Shown here: piece by piece, positions 26,111-34,467 of the stretch
Layout: every line of letters begins with the position of its first letter
Numbering within the stretch: position 1 is the first letter of the stretch
Assembly: GCA_034428455.1 (NCBI GenBank)
Contig: DAOUHZ010000147.1
Span: forward strand, 62,001-126,000
Reading direction: 5' to 3'
Origin: Bin87 sp034428455
GTDB lineage: Bacteria; Chloroflexota; Dehalococcoidia; Lucifugimonadales; UBA3495
DNA length: 64,000 nucleotides
The notes under the pieces: model-generated
What the model was told of the DNA's origin: nothing
The model's database searches: none
Seen by the model: the letters and a program-made list of their open reading frames with translations, nothing else
Program-made: the position numbers and the translations under genes

Positions 26111-26926
26111 GTGCCCACTATCCAGCGTGGAGACGCTCGACTGCACTATTATCTGGACGACTTCACCGACCCCTGGCGGTCGGCTCCCGAAGCTATCGTG
26201 CTGCAGCACGGCTTCTCCCGCAGCGGCAAGTTCTGGTACAACTGGCCTCCCCTGCTGAGCCGCGAGTATCGTGTCATCCGACCCGACATGCGGGGCATGG
26301 GCCAGTCGACCATTGACCCGTCCCGCTACCAGCCCACCCTGGACACCCTCATGGGCGACCTGCTGGCCATCCTCGACGACGCCGGCGTGGATCGAGCAGT
26401 GTACGTCGGCGAGTCCTTCGGCGGCATAATGGGCATGCAGTTCGCCCACGACTACCCGGACCGCTGCCGCGCGCTGGTGTTGTGCAACTCACCGTGCCGT
26501 CTGACCCGCCGTGAGAACCAGACCCCGGGCGGAAGCTGGCTGGCGACCATGGAGCAGGGTGGCATCGGCGCGTGGAGCGCAGCAACCATCAACTTCCGTC
26601 TGGACATGCGCCATGCTGCGGAGGGCCTCAAGGACTGGTACATCGCCGAGATGGACAAGACGCCGGGGGACATCGGCCAGGCCCTCCACACCTATCTGGA
26701 CAGCCTCGACTTCGGGCCGCATCTGAAGGACATCACCGTGCCCACGCTGCTGCTCACCGGCGACGAATCCCTGACCACCAGCATGGAGCAGCAGGAATTC
26801 ATGGCCTCCGAAATCCCCAACAGTCGCCTGGACGTGTGGCCCGGCCTGGGCCACGGCGTCAACGTCATCTATCCCGAATGGTGCGTGCAGCACGTGCGGA
26901 ATTTCCTCGGCGAGCGCGGAGCCTGA
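26111..26926 (+). CDS. Alpha/beta hydrolase fold protein
   Basis: 271 residues from GTG 26111; the frame is open upstream but enters the dispersed repeat, so the internal start is preferred. Fold markers: VLQHGFSRSGKFWYNW (oxyanion region), YRVIRPDMRGMGQS, nucleophile elbow YVGESFGG (Ser), TLLLTGDES, and the catalytic His in WPGLGHGVNVIYPEW. It is similar to 3-oxoadipate enol-lactonase or haloalkane-type hydrolases. The substrate is unknown. It is not clearly co-transcribed with mobA, 83 bases downstream. Confidence 0.82.
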   Translation: MPTIQRGDARLHYYLDDFTDPWRSAPEAIVLQHGFSRSGKFWYNWPPLLSREYRVIRPDMRGMGQSTIDPSRYQPTLDTLMGDLLAILDDAGVDRAVYVGESFGGIMGMQFAHDYPDRCRALVLCNSPCRLTRRENQTPGGSWLATMEQGGIGAWSAATINFRLDMRHAAEGLKDWYIAEMDKTPGDIGQALHTYLDSLDFGPHLKDITVPTLLLTGDESLTTSMEQQEFMASEIPNSRLDVWPGLGHGVNVIYPEWCVQHVRNFLGERGA

Positions 26927-26968
26927 GCACTCTTGCACAACAGTTCACGTGCGGTTACCAATCGCGGG

Positions 26969-26977
26969 TGATATGCT
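26969..26977 (+). promoter_or_regulatory. Possible extended -10 promoter before mobA
   Basis: TGATATGCT (26969-26977) is a TGn-extended -10, 32 bases before ATG 27010. No good -35 is seen. Confidence 0.3.
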
Positions 26978-27009
26978 GAGCTTATCAGAACTGCGATCAG
27001 CACGATGCG

Positions 27010-27630
27010 ATGAATTCCGTCATCAATTCAGACATTACCGCCGTAATCCTTGCCGGTGGGCAGAGCCGTCGGCTGGGACGCGACAAGGCGGTTGAGCCCT
27101 TCGCCGGTGAACCGCTCATCCGCCGCGTAATCCGGCGGGCATCGGAGGCGGTGGACACCCACCACGTCGTAGTGGTGGTCGCGGATGTGGGACGCGCCGC
27201 GGCGCTGCCACTGGACGACCACCACCTCACCGCAATCGACGTGTTTCCCGATTGCGGTTCGCTGGGAGGCATCTACACCGGGCTGTACGCCTCATCTACC
27301 GAGTGGTCACTGGTGACGGCCTGCGACATGCCCTTTCTGTCGGCAGACCTCCTGGCGCACTTGGCAGGGCTGCGCGACGGCGCCGACGCGGTGGTGCCGA
27401 TAGTGGACGGCCGGCCGGAACCCACCCACGCGCTGTACGCTCGGCGATGCCTGCCAGCCATCGAGAAGCGTCTCCGGGCCGGGCAGCTGAAGATCTCCGG
27501 TTTTTTCGACGACGTTTCCGTCCGCTACGTCCCGGAAAGCGACGTCAAGCACTTCGACCCTGACCTGCTCAGCTTCTTCAACATCAACCGGCCCGAGGAC
27601 CTGGCGCGGGCGTTGGAATTGGCGCAATGA
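27010..27630 (+). CDS. mobA: Molybdenum cofactor guanylyltransferase (MobA)
   Basis: 206 residues. Nucleotidyltransferase signature VILAGGQSRRLGRDKAVEPF at residues 11-30, with DVFPDCGSLGGIYTGLYAS and LVTACDMPFLSADLL (metal-binding Asp). MobA attaches GMP to molybdopterin to form the guanine dinucleotide cofactor. Its TGA overlaps the ATG of the moaD-like gene (ATGA), and an AOR-family gene follows, so the three form one cofactor/enzyme unit. Confidence 0.87.
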   Translation: MNSVINSDITAVILAGGQSRRLGRDKAVEPFAGEPLIRRVIRRASEAVDTHHVVVVVADVGRAAALPLDDHHLTAIDVFPDCGSLGGIYTGLYASSTEWSLVTACDMPFLSADLLAHLAGLRDGADAVVPIVDGRPEPTHALYARRCLPAIEKRLRAGQLKISGFFDDVSVRYVPESDVKHFDPDLLSFFNINRPEDLARALELAQ

Positions 27631-27953
27631 ATTCCCCGGCCACAGCCGCAGATTCCGTGGTCGTCACGGTCGAGCTATTCGGCATGGCGCGCATTAGCGC
27701 CGGCGCCAGCAGTATCTCCCTCGTGGTGGGATCTCAGTCTCCCGTGGCCACGCTGCTGGACGATCTCGGGCATGCGTGCCCAGAGCTGGTGGGCAACGCG
27801 TTGTGCGTATCCGATGACGGGACTATAAGCATCGCCGACGGGTATGCGCTGAACCGAAATGGCCTGGTTTTTCTGCCGCCGGAATTAGACACGCGTTCGG
27901 ATTGGGTAGCCGGCGACTCACTCCTCCTTTTGTCAAATCAGGCCGGCGGATAA
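27627..27953 (+). CDS. moaD: MoaD/ThiS-family sulfur carrier protein
   Basis: 108 residues, beta-grasp fold, overlapping mobA by four bases. The C-terminus ends in Gly-Gly (SNQAGG), required for adenylation and thiocarboxylate formation. VVVTVELFGMARISAG and FLPPELDTRSDWVAGDSLLLL fit the MoaD pattern. It would donate sulfur to molybdopterin, perhaps specifically for the tungsten- or molybdenum-dependent oxidoreductase encoded five bases downstream. MoaD genes beside AOR genes are a known arrangement. Confidence 0.78.
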   Translation: MNSPATAADSVVVTVELFGMARISAGASSISLVVGSQSPVATLLDDLGHACPELVGNALCVSDDGTISIADGYALNRNGLVFLPPELDTRSDWVAGDSLLLLSNQAGG

Positions 27954-27957
27954 CGCC

Positions 27958-29880
27958 ATGTCTGCGCTTTATGGCTACCGTGGATACGCCACGGTGGTTG
28001 ATCTGACCACCGGGGAATATCGCCGCGACGCAATCCCCCGGTCAGTGCTCCGGTCAACCATCGGAGGCATCGGATTGGGCACGTGGCTGCTGCATCGTTA
28101 TGGCGGGCCCCCGGCAGACCTGGACGGCGAACTGATTTCTCACGCTGAAAGGACGCGATTGCTCGACTCCGCGCTGGAACCCGACAACCCGCTGATTTTC
28201 GTAACCAGTCCCCTGGTCGGCACTCGGCTTACCACCTCCAGCAAGTTTGCCGTTATGACGCGGTCTCCGCTGACCGGCTTCATCGCCGATGGGCTATCCT
28301 CCAGTCACCTGGCCGTTGAACTCAAACGTGCCTGCGGCGACGCGCTGGTGCTCACCGGCAGGTCTGACCGTCCCGCTTTGCTCCACATCGATACCGACGG
28401 TGTTCCCCGCGCCAGACCGGCCGGCCATCTGATGGGCCTTTCCACAATGGACACCGAGTCGGCGGTCAAACGGGAGTTGGATGACGGCGGCCGTCGCCCC
28501 GTGCGCGTGGCCTGCATCGGGCCAGCCGGGGAGAACCTGGTCCGCTTTGCCAGCATCGCCAACGACGGGGGTAGACAGGCGGGGCGCTGCGGCCCCGGCG
28601 CCGTCATGGGCAGCAAGAACCTCAAGGCAATCGCCCTTCGCGGATATCGCGATGCGGATCCGCCCGTTGCACATCCCGACGCCTTGCGGGAATACGCCCG
28701 AGATCTCAGCCGCCGCAGCCTGGGCGCCGCTACCGCCAAGTACCGCGAGCTCGGAACCATCGCCAACGTGTCCGTGTTCAACCGACTGGGCACTCTGCCC
28801 ACGCGCAACTTCCAGCAGTCCACCTTCGAGGATGCGGAATCGGTCAGCGGCGAGGCCCTTCACCAGACCAAATCCACCCGTTCCGCCCACTGCGCAAACT
28901 GCACCATCGGTTGCGAAAAGATCGTCACGGTGGGCACGAAAGACCAAGGGGCAAAGCGCGCCGGCGAAGTCAGCGCCCGCCTGGAATACGAAAGCCTCTT
29001 CGCCCTGGGTCCGCTGGTAGGGGTCGGCGACCCCGATGCGGTCATCCGAGCGGTGAAGCGGTGCGACGAACTGGGGCTGGACACCATTTCCGCCGGCGGG
29101 GTCATCGCCTGGGCCATGGAAACGGCGGAGCGAGGGCTGTTGCCATCCCTGCACTTTGGCAATTCGAACGGCGTTTCCGATGCCGCACCGGACTTCGGCG
29201 ACGGATTCGCCGTAATCGACCTGTTGGATGACATCGGCCATCGCCGCGGGCGTTTGGGCAATCTGCTGGCGGAGGGCAGCCGGCTTGCAGCCGAGCGGGT
29301 GGGCGGTGGATCGGAGGCGTGGGCCATGCAGGTTAAGGGTCTTGAGATGCCCGGTTATGAGCCTCGCAGCCTGAAAACCCTGGCGCTGGGGCTGGCGACG
29401 ACCCCGCGCGGAGCCTGCCACAACCGCACCTCCGCCTACGACGCCGACTTCTCGCCTGAGGTGGACCGCCTGACCGTGGACCATCGGCGTGGTCAAATCG
29501 CCGCCGACAGCGAGGATTTTGCGGCCGCGCTGGATTCGCTCATCTGGTGCAAGTTCCTCCGCCGCGCTTTCGACGATTTCTGGGAGGAATCGGCTGCGGT
29601 GTACCGCATGGTCACCGGTTGGGATGACTTCGACGCCGACGAGTTGCGCCGCGCCGCCGCCCACGTCGCCGACCTCAAGAAGGCTTACAACCAGCGGTGG
29701 GGATGGCGACGATCCGACGACACTCTCCCAGGCCGCACTCTGACAGAACCTCTTCCCGATGGTGCCGCCGCCGGCGTAGGGCTCACGCAGGACGAGTTGG
29801 GCGGGATGATCGCCGACTACTATCGCGCCCGGGGTTGGAGCGAAGACGGCCGCGTCGATCCGGCCGCTATCGAACTATAA
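27958..29880 (+). CDS. Aldehyde ferredoxin oxidoreductase family protein (AOR)
   Basis: 640 residues, usual AOR length. N-terminal pterin domain: YRGYATVVDLTTGEYRRD, IGGIGLGTWLLH, PLIFVTSPLVGTRL, and KFAVMTRSPLTGFIADGLSSSH. The 4Fe-4S ligands are C312, C315 and C319 (CANCTIGC) with a fourth Cys at 531 (WCKFLRRAF). The family oxidises aldehydes to acids, or other carboxyl/aldehyde couples, with a bis-pterin tungsten or molybdenum centre and ferredoxin. It sits directly behind mobA and moaD. The aldehyde substrate cannot be told from sequence. Confidence 0.9.
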   Translation: MSALYGYRGYATVVDLTTGEYRRDAIPRSVLRSTIGGIGLGTWLLHRYGGPPADLDGELISHAERTRLLDSALEPDNPLIFVTSPLVGTRLTTSSKFAVMTRSPLTGFIADGLSSSHLAVELKRACGDALVLTGRSDRPALLHIDTDGVPRARPAGHLMGLSTMDTESAVKRELDDGGRRPVRVACIGPAGENLVRFASIANDGGRQAGRCGPGAVMGSKNLKAIALRGYRDADPPVAHPDALREYARDLSRRSLGAATAKYRELGTIANVSVFNRLGTLPTRNFQQSTFEDAESVSGEALHQTKSTRSAHCANCTIGCEKIVTVGTKDQGAKRAGEVSARLEYESLFALGPLVGVGDPDAVIRAVKRCDELGLDTISAGGVIAWAMETAERGLLPSLHFGNSNGVSDAAPDFGDGFAVIDLLDDIGHRRGRLGNLLAEGSRLAAERVGGGSEAWAMQVKGLEMPGYEPRSLKTLALGLATTPRGACHNRTSAYDADFSPEVDRLTVDHRRGQIAADSEDFAAALDSLIWCKFLRRAFDDFWEESAAVYRMVTGWDDFDADELRRAAAHVADLKKAYNQRWGWRRSDDTLPGRTLTEPLPDGAAAGVGLTQDELGGMIADYYRARGWSEDGRVDPAAIEL

Positions 29881-30615
29881 CGGCTGCTTGGCGGGCACTC
29901 CAACCCGGCGCGGATACTTGCCCGGCGTTCGGCGCACCTTCTCCACCGATATGAGCCAACGGTCCGGCGGCAACGGAGGAGACAGTTCGTTCATGGAAAG
30001 CGCACCGACGACTTTCCCACCCAACTCCGACAGCGCATTGTTGGCCGCTTGCGTCTCCAGCGGCCCGTCCTTTCCCTTCCACGCCACCAGCGTCCCGTGG
30101 CCTTTGCATAGGGGCAGCGCGTACTCCACCAGCACCGACATCGGCGCCACTCCGCGAGCCAGCGCCAGGTCGAACTGTCCCCGGTAGCCTTCCGTGCGCG
30201 CCAATTCCTCGGCCCGCGTAGTAACCACGTCCACATCACCCAGATCCAGACGATCAACGAGCGTATCGAGAAACGCCGTCTTCTTGGTCACCGATTCCAC
30301 CAGCGTCAAACGGATGCCGGGAAAGACTATCTTGAGGGGTACACCCGGAAACCCGGCGCCGGATCCAAGGTCTACCACCCGCAAGCTATCCCGCCAATCA
30401 TCGAATGCGAGTACGGCAGTTAAGGAGTCGAAGAAATGCCGCACCTGGATCCCCTCGGGATCGGTGATAGCGGTGAGGTTTGCCCGCTGGTTCCCGTCAG
30501 CCAGCAGCCGTTGGTACGCCGCGAACCGGGCCAACTGCTCGTCCGACAACTCCAGGCCCAGGCGTGATGCGTGCTCGCTGAGGATCGCCATCCCCAGCCC
30601 AGAGGCGGTTGTCAT
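29875..30615 (-). CDS. rsmG: 16S rRNA (guanine527-N7)-methyltransferase RsmG
   Basis: 246 residues. Signature segments: FAAYQRLLADGNQRANLTAI, RHFFDSLTAV, motif I VVDLGSGAGFPGVPLKI, LVESVTKKTAFL and LARGVAPMSVLVEYALPL. RsmG (GidB) methylates G527 of 16S rRNA; loss gives low-level streptomycin resistance. The start overlaps the eno stop by four bases (ATGA). Its TAG abuts the convergent TAA of the AOR gene. Confidence 0.93.
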   Translation of the reverse strand: MTTASGLGMAILSEHASRLGLELSDEQLARFAAYQRLLADGNQRANLTAITDPEGIQVRHFFDSLTAVLAFDDWRDSLRVVDLGSGAGFPGVPLKIVFPGIRLTLVESVTKKTAFLDTLVDRLDLGDVDVVTTRAEELARTEGYRGQFDLALARGVAPMSVLVEYALPLCKGHGTLVAWKGKDGPLETQAANNALSELGGKVVGALSMNELSPPLPPDRWLISVEKVRRTPGKYPRRVGVPAKQPL

Positions 30616-31925
30616 GACGGAAGGAACCGCGCAAACACGTCTCGACCGGCGAAGCGGGCCCGGTCTCCCAGCTCTTCCTCGATTCTCAGCAGCCGGTTGT
30701 ACTTGGCCAGCCTTTCGGAGCGGGTGATCGAACCGATTTTGATCTGGCCGGCTCCGGTGGCAACCGCCAAGTCCGCAATGGTCGTGTCCTCAGTCTCGCC
30801 GGAGCGCGCCGAGATCACCGGCAGATATCCCCGCTCCTGGGCCAACCGCACGGTGTCCAGCGTTTCGGTCAACGTCCCGATCTGGTTGGGCTTCACCAGC
30901 ACCGCATTGGCGATGCCATTATCCGCGCCGCGCGACAGGCGTTCCGGGTTGGTCGTGAACAGGTCGTCGCCGATCAACTGGGTCGAACCACCCAGCTTTT
31001 CGGTCAGGTAGTCCCAGCCGTCCCAATCGTCTTCGGCCAGCCCGTCTTCAATCGATATGATCGGGTAGGTCCTACCCCAATGCACAAAAAGATCCACTAA
31101 CTCCAGGGCAGAGAATGTGCGACCCTCGGCGTGCAGTGCGTAGTTCCCATCACCGGCAACGAACTCGGTCGCCGCCACGTCCAACCCAATTGCGATATCG
31201 CCGTCCCGCGCACACCGGTATCCCGCCAACCGGGTAGCGTCGTAGAGCAGGCCCAACGCGTCCTCGTGGCAGGGCAACAGCGGCCCATAACCGCCTTCAT
31301 CCGCAACGCCATATGCGTAGGAACCGGTCTGCGACAATACCCGACCCACGGCCCGGTATACGGCAACCACCATCCGCAGTGCCTCGGCGAAGCTCTCGGC
31401 GCCGACGGGGATGACTAGGAAGTCCTGCATGTCCAGGCCAGCGGCCGCGTGCCGACCGCCACTGATTATGTTAACCATGGGCATCGGGACCAAGCACGCG
31501 TCCGCTCCGCCCAAGTATCGGTAAAGCGGCTGTCCAGCTGCGTTAGCGGCGGCATGGGCAGCAGCCAGGGACAGTCCCAGGATGGCGTTGGCCCCCAGGT
31601 TGGCCTTGTTGCCGGTTCCATCCAGATCCCGCAGGCGGGCGTCCAACCCCGGCTGATCGGCCGCGTTGCATTCCCCGCATACGGCGGGGCCAATCACGTC
31701 GTTCACCGCTGAAACCGCGCGCAGGACGCCAAGCCCTTCGTAGCGAGTGGGGTCGCCGTCCCGCAGCTCCACCGCTTCGTGCCGTCCAGTGGAAGCTCCC
31801 GACGGAACGATGGCGCGACCGAAAGCGCCGCCGCGGAGCGTTACGTCAACTTCAACTGTGGGGTTACCGCGAGAGTCCAGAACCTCGCGCCCGCGCACTG
31901 ATTGAATGATCGTGGAATCCGCCAT
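30612..31925 (-). CDS. eno: Enolase (phosphopyruvate hydratase)
   Basis: 437 residues, normal length. Features: IQSVRGREVLDSRGNPTVEV at the start, substrate loop VPSGASTGRHEAVELRD, metal-site DEGGYGP, SIEDGLAEDDWDGW, the catalytic Lys in LVKPNQIGTLTETL, and SARSGETEDTTIADLAVA. It interconverts 2-phosphoglycerate and phosphoenolpyruvate in glycolysis and gluconeogenesis. It is transcribed before rsmG, with overlapping stop/start. Confidence 0.97.
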   Translation of the reverse strand: MADSTIIQSVRGREVLDSRGNPTVEVDVTLRGGAFGRAIVPSGASTGRHEAVELRDGDPTRYEGLGVLRAVSAVNDVIGPAVCGECNAADQPGLDARLRDLDGTGNKANLGANAILGLSLAAAHAAANAAGQPLYRYLGGADACLVPMPMVNIISGGRHAAAGLDMQDFLVIPVGAESFAEALRMVVAVYRAVGRVLSQTGSYAYGVADEGGYGPLLPCHEDALGLLYDATRLAGYRCARDGDIAIGLDVAATEFVAGDGNYALHAEGRTFSALELVDLFVHWGRTYPIISIEDGLAEDDWDGWDYLTEKLGGSTQLIGDDLFTTNPERLSRGADNGIANAVLVKPNQIGTLTETLDTVRLAQERGYLPVISARSGETEDTTIADLAVATGAGQIKIGSITRSERLAKYNRLLRIEEELGDRARFAGRDVFARFLPS

Positions 31926-31959
31926 GTGAAAACCAATCTCGCCGGTCTGAAATGCAAAC

Positions 31960-31994
31960 GAGGCAACCGCGCTTTACAATGCCGCGATTGCCTC
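31960..31994 (-). terminator. Hairpin between the cupin gene and eno
   Basis: On the minus strand GAGGCAATCGCG (31994-31983) pairs with CGCGGTTGCCTC (31971-31960), 12 bp with one G-U, and is followed by GTTTGCATTT. It begins 28 bases past the cupin stop and is probably its terminator. Confidence 0.5.
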
Positions 31995-32021
31995 ATTTCT
32001 GCTACTGCTGATCGACCTGAT

Positions 32022-32729
32022 TCAGCCGTGACCTTCCGACACAATGTCGTTGAACGTGACCCGCAGCATGGGGGCGTCGGTCTCGTTCTTCCACTGATGA
32101 TGCTCACCCGGCGGCACCCGCACCGCGTCTCCGGCGGTCACGGTGTACTCCGTGCCGGATACCACCAGCGTGCCCGTGCCTTCTAGGATAAACACAGTGT
32201 GGTCCCATTCGTGGTTGTGCCCGCCCGTTTCGGGATGGCTCACCGCGCCGGGCTGCATGGCGCCGTTGTACAGCATCAGGTAGTTGGGGCAGCCGTCCCG
32301 TCCACCGAGCATGGTGTGTCCGGTTTCCGCGTTCAGATCGGCGTGGTTGCGGATCACCGGAGGCGTTCCGGCGCCCGGCTCTGACCCGCCAGGACGAGCG
32401 TTGCCGCTGGCCGCGGAGAGCGGGTTGATCTCGATCCGGCGGATGTTGCCGTCGCCGCCATCATTGCGGGTGACGTGGTCCACCATGGGCGGAATGAACA
32501 TGGCGTCGCCGGCTTTCACCGGGTATTCCTTGCCGTCGGCCACCAGCGTGCCGCTGCCTTCAATGATGTAGACCTCATGCTCCCACTCGTGGATGTGATG
32601 GGAACTGGTTCCCCCGGGTTCGATGACCGAATAGGCCAGGGTGACCAGGGCCGGATTGTCGTCGGCGCTGATGAGACGCGCCGGCGTTCCGGCGGGGAAG
32701 TCTTTGATGTTGCGAATCAGGGGTTCCAT
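32022..32729 (-). CDS. Double-cupin domain protein
   Basis: 235 residues with two cupin barrels. Cupin 1 carries HHIHEWEHEVYIIEGSGTLVA and PPMVDHVTRN; cupin 2 carries GGHNHEWDHTVFILEGTGTL and PPGEHHQWKN. His/Glu metal ligands are present in both (HxHxxxxE-like, and the later His). The bicupin layout occurs in dioxygenases, isomerases and sugar-binding proteins, and the reaction is unknown. A GGAGA site precedes ATG 32729. A CMD-family gene lies upstream on the same strand, 69 bases away. Confidence 0.78.
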   Translation of the reverse strand: MEPLIRNIKDFPAGTPARLISADDNPALVTLAYSVIEPGGTSSHHIHEWEHEVYIIEGSGTLVADGKEYPVKAGDAMFIPPMVDHVTRNDGGDGNIRRIEINPLSAASGNARPGGSEPGAGTPPVIRNHADLNAETGHTMLGGRDGCPNYLMLYNGAMQPGAVSHPETGGHNHEWDHTVFILEGTGTLVVSGTEYTVTAGDAVRVPPGEHHQWKNETDAPMLRVTFNDIVSEGHG

Positions 32730-32798
32730 AGTCGGTTCTCCTTGGGACGGGCGTGGTTTGATGCTATCGGGCGCCGTGACTGCGCCGTCCGACGGCGG

Positions 32799-33344
32799 CT
32801 AGGTGATCTCCGGTTGCACACCCTCGGGAAGCTCGACCTCGAAGGCGGAAAGGATCTGCCCTACCAGGAGGTAGTGCCCCATGAGCGCCGTGATCTCCAC
32901 CGTCTTCTGCATCCCGAAATGACCGGACACCTCGCCGAAGGTCTCGTCGCTCACCTTGTGGTTGCGGAACAACTCCTGCACGTACTTCACGAGCGATGCC
33001 TCGATGCCGCTCATGCCCTCTGGAGCCTTGCCGGTGGCGATGGCGTTGACCACGTCCTCCGGCACTCCGGCTTGGCGCGCCAGGCGGGCATGGGCGGAAA
33101 ATTCGTACTGCTGACGGATCTCCCGGGCCGTGGCGCAGATGACGATTTCTTTTTGGGCCTCGGATATGTCCAGGTCGAACCGCACGTAGGCGCCGGTGTG
33201 GGCTACGCGCGCCGCAAGGTCCGGGCTGTTGAGTAGCACGCCGTATGGACCGCGAACACTGCCGCGGCTGCTGGCGATGGAGTCGAAAAATTCCTGGTGC
33301 TCAGGGGCAAGTTGATCACGGGTTACGTCACTCAAACGGGCCAT
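32799..33344 (-). CDS. Carboxymuconolactone decarboxylase (AhpD-like) family protein
   Basis: 181 residues. The CMD core is present: AHTGAYVRFDLDISEAQKEI, VICATAREIRQQYEFSAHARLA and VTEDVVNAI-type helices, ending with MQKTVEITALMGHYLLVGQI. The CxxC redox pair of AhpD is absent (EFSAHAR in its place), as in the decarboxylase branch of the family, so a peroxidase-linked reductase role is unlikely. It shares orientation with the cupin and nadC genes. Confidence 0.78.
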   Translation of the reverse strand: MARLSDVTRDQLAPEHQEFFDSIASSRGSVRGPYGVLLNSPDLAARVAHTGAYVRFDLDISEAQKEIVICATAREIRQQYEFSAHARLARQAGVPEDVVNAIATGKAPEGMSGIEASLVKYVQELFRNHKVSDETFGEVSGHFGMQKTVEITALMGHYLLVGQILSAFEVELPEGVQPEIT

Positions 33345-33443
33345 TGGGGAATGCTCCTTGCGCTTGGTGTGTGTAATCTGGCATGGGCAATATACCGCCG
33401 CGCGCTGCCCGCGTTCAAGGGAAGCGTCCGAACGGCGTCACGG

Positions 33444-34304
33444 TCAGTCAGGAAACTCCAGGTCCAGTGAGATGTCCAGGGCGTCGGTGGAGTGGGTCAG
33501 TCCGCCTATGCTGATGAGGTCCACTCCGGTTTCGGCCACCTCACGCACCGTTGCCAAAGTGATGCCGCCTGAAGCCTCTATGGATGCCCGGCCGGCGATG
33601 ATGCCCACGGCCTCACGCATCAGGTCCACCGGCATGTTGTCCAGCATGATAATGTGCGCGCCGGCTTCCACCGCCTCCCGGACCTGCTCCAGGGACTCCA
33701 CCTCCACCTCCACGCGGATGGTATGCGACGCCTGAGCTATGGCGTGGCGCACCACGGCCCCCAACGGTTCTTCCAGGGACGCCCGCGCGGCCAGGTGGTT
33801 GTCCTTGATCAGTATGCCGTCTGCCAGGTTGATGCGATGGTTGTACCCACCGCCCATACGCACGCTGTATTTGTCCAGGTACCGATGACCCGGGGCGGTC
33901 TTGCGGGTGTCGACGATTCGCGCCGCCGTTCCCTCCACCGCGCGGACGTACCGGTTGGTTGCGGTGGCAATCCCGCTCATCCGCTGCATGAAGTTCAGGG
34001 CCGTGCGCTCTGCCCGCAGAATCGCGGCGGCGGATCCCACCACGCTGGCAATATTCATACCGGGTTCGAGACCGGCCCCGTCGTCCAGCAGCAATGCTAC
34101 CTCGAGATCCGGGTCGATCCGCCGGAACACGGTCTCCGCAACTAACCCTCCGGCCAGAACGCCGTCGGCTTTGGCCCGCAACATGCCATTTCCCATCACG
34201 CCATCGGGAATCAGCGTTTGGGTGGTCGGATCGTTGAACGCCTGGTCTTCAGTCAGTGCGGCGTCTATTAGATTAAGGACTTCGGGCGGGAGTTGCTGAC
34301 TCAT
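33444..34304 (-). CDS. nadC: Quinolinate phosphoribosyltransferase (nicotinate-nucleotide pyrophosphorylase)
   Basis: 286 residues from ATG 34304 with a GAGG site; the frame is open upstream without support. Family motifs: ALTEDQAFNDPTTQ, RAERTALNFMQRMSGIAT, the PRPP/quinolinate segment VDTRKTAPGHRYLDKYSVRMGG, HRINLADGILIKDNHL, and the C-terminal VDLISIGGLTHS. NadC converts quinolinate and PRPP to nicotinate mononucleotide in de novo NAD synthesis. No nadA or nadB is adjacent. Confidence 0.94.
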   Translation of the reverse strand: MSQQLPPEVLNLIDAALTEDQAFNDPTTQTLIPDGVMGNGMLRAKADGVLAGGLVAETVFRRIDPDLEVALLLDDGAGLEPGMNIASVVGSAAAILRAERTALNFMQRMSGIATATNRYVRAVEGTAARIVDTRKTAPGHRYLDKYSVRMGGGYNHRINLADGILIKDNHLAARASLEEPLGAVVRHAIAQASHTIRVEVEVESLEQVREAVEAGAHIIMLDNMPVDLMREAVGIIAGRASIEASGGITLATVREVAETGVDLISIGGLTHSTDALDISLDLEFPD

Positions 34305-34423
34305 AAGCGCCTCGTGTTTTTTGGTCGCTGGATGCGAAGAGTTTGCCACGTCTGGTGCCTGCCGGCAAATCCATGACTCACCTGTTTGTGCATACTCGCA
34401 AACATAGCGCAGAGAACCCGCTG

Positions 34424-34432
34424 TGCTATACT
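34424..34432 (+). promoter_or_regulatory. Extended -10 promoter of the fakA-fakB-recG operon
   Basis: TGCTATACT is a TGn-extended -10, 35 bases before ATG 34468. The same 9-mer precedes the Nudix gene at 8249-8257. Confidence 0.45.
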
Positions 34433-34467
34433 CGCGACGACTTTACTATGTGAATACTGCGGGCGTT

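Noticed and set aside
28294..29664. Long minus-strand open frame (about 456 codons)
   Set aside because: Antisense to the AOR gene.
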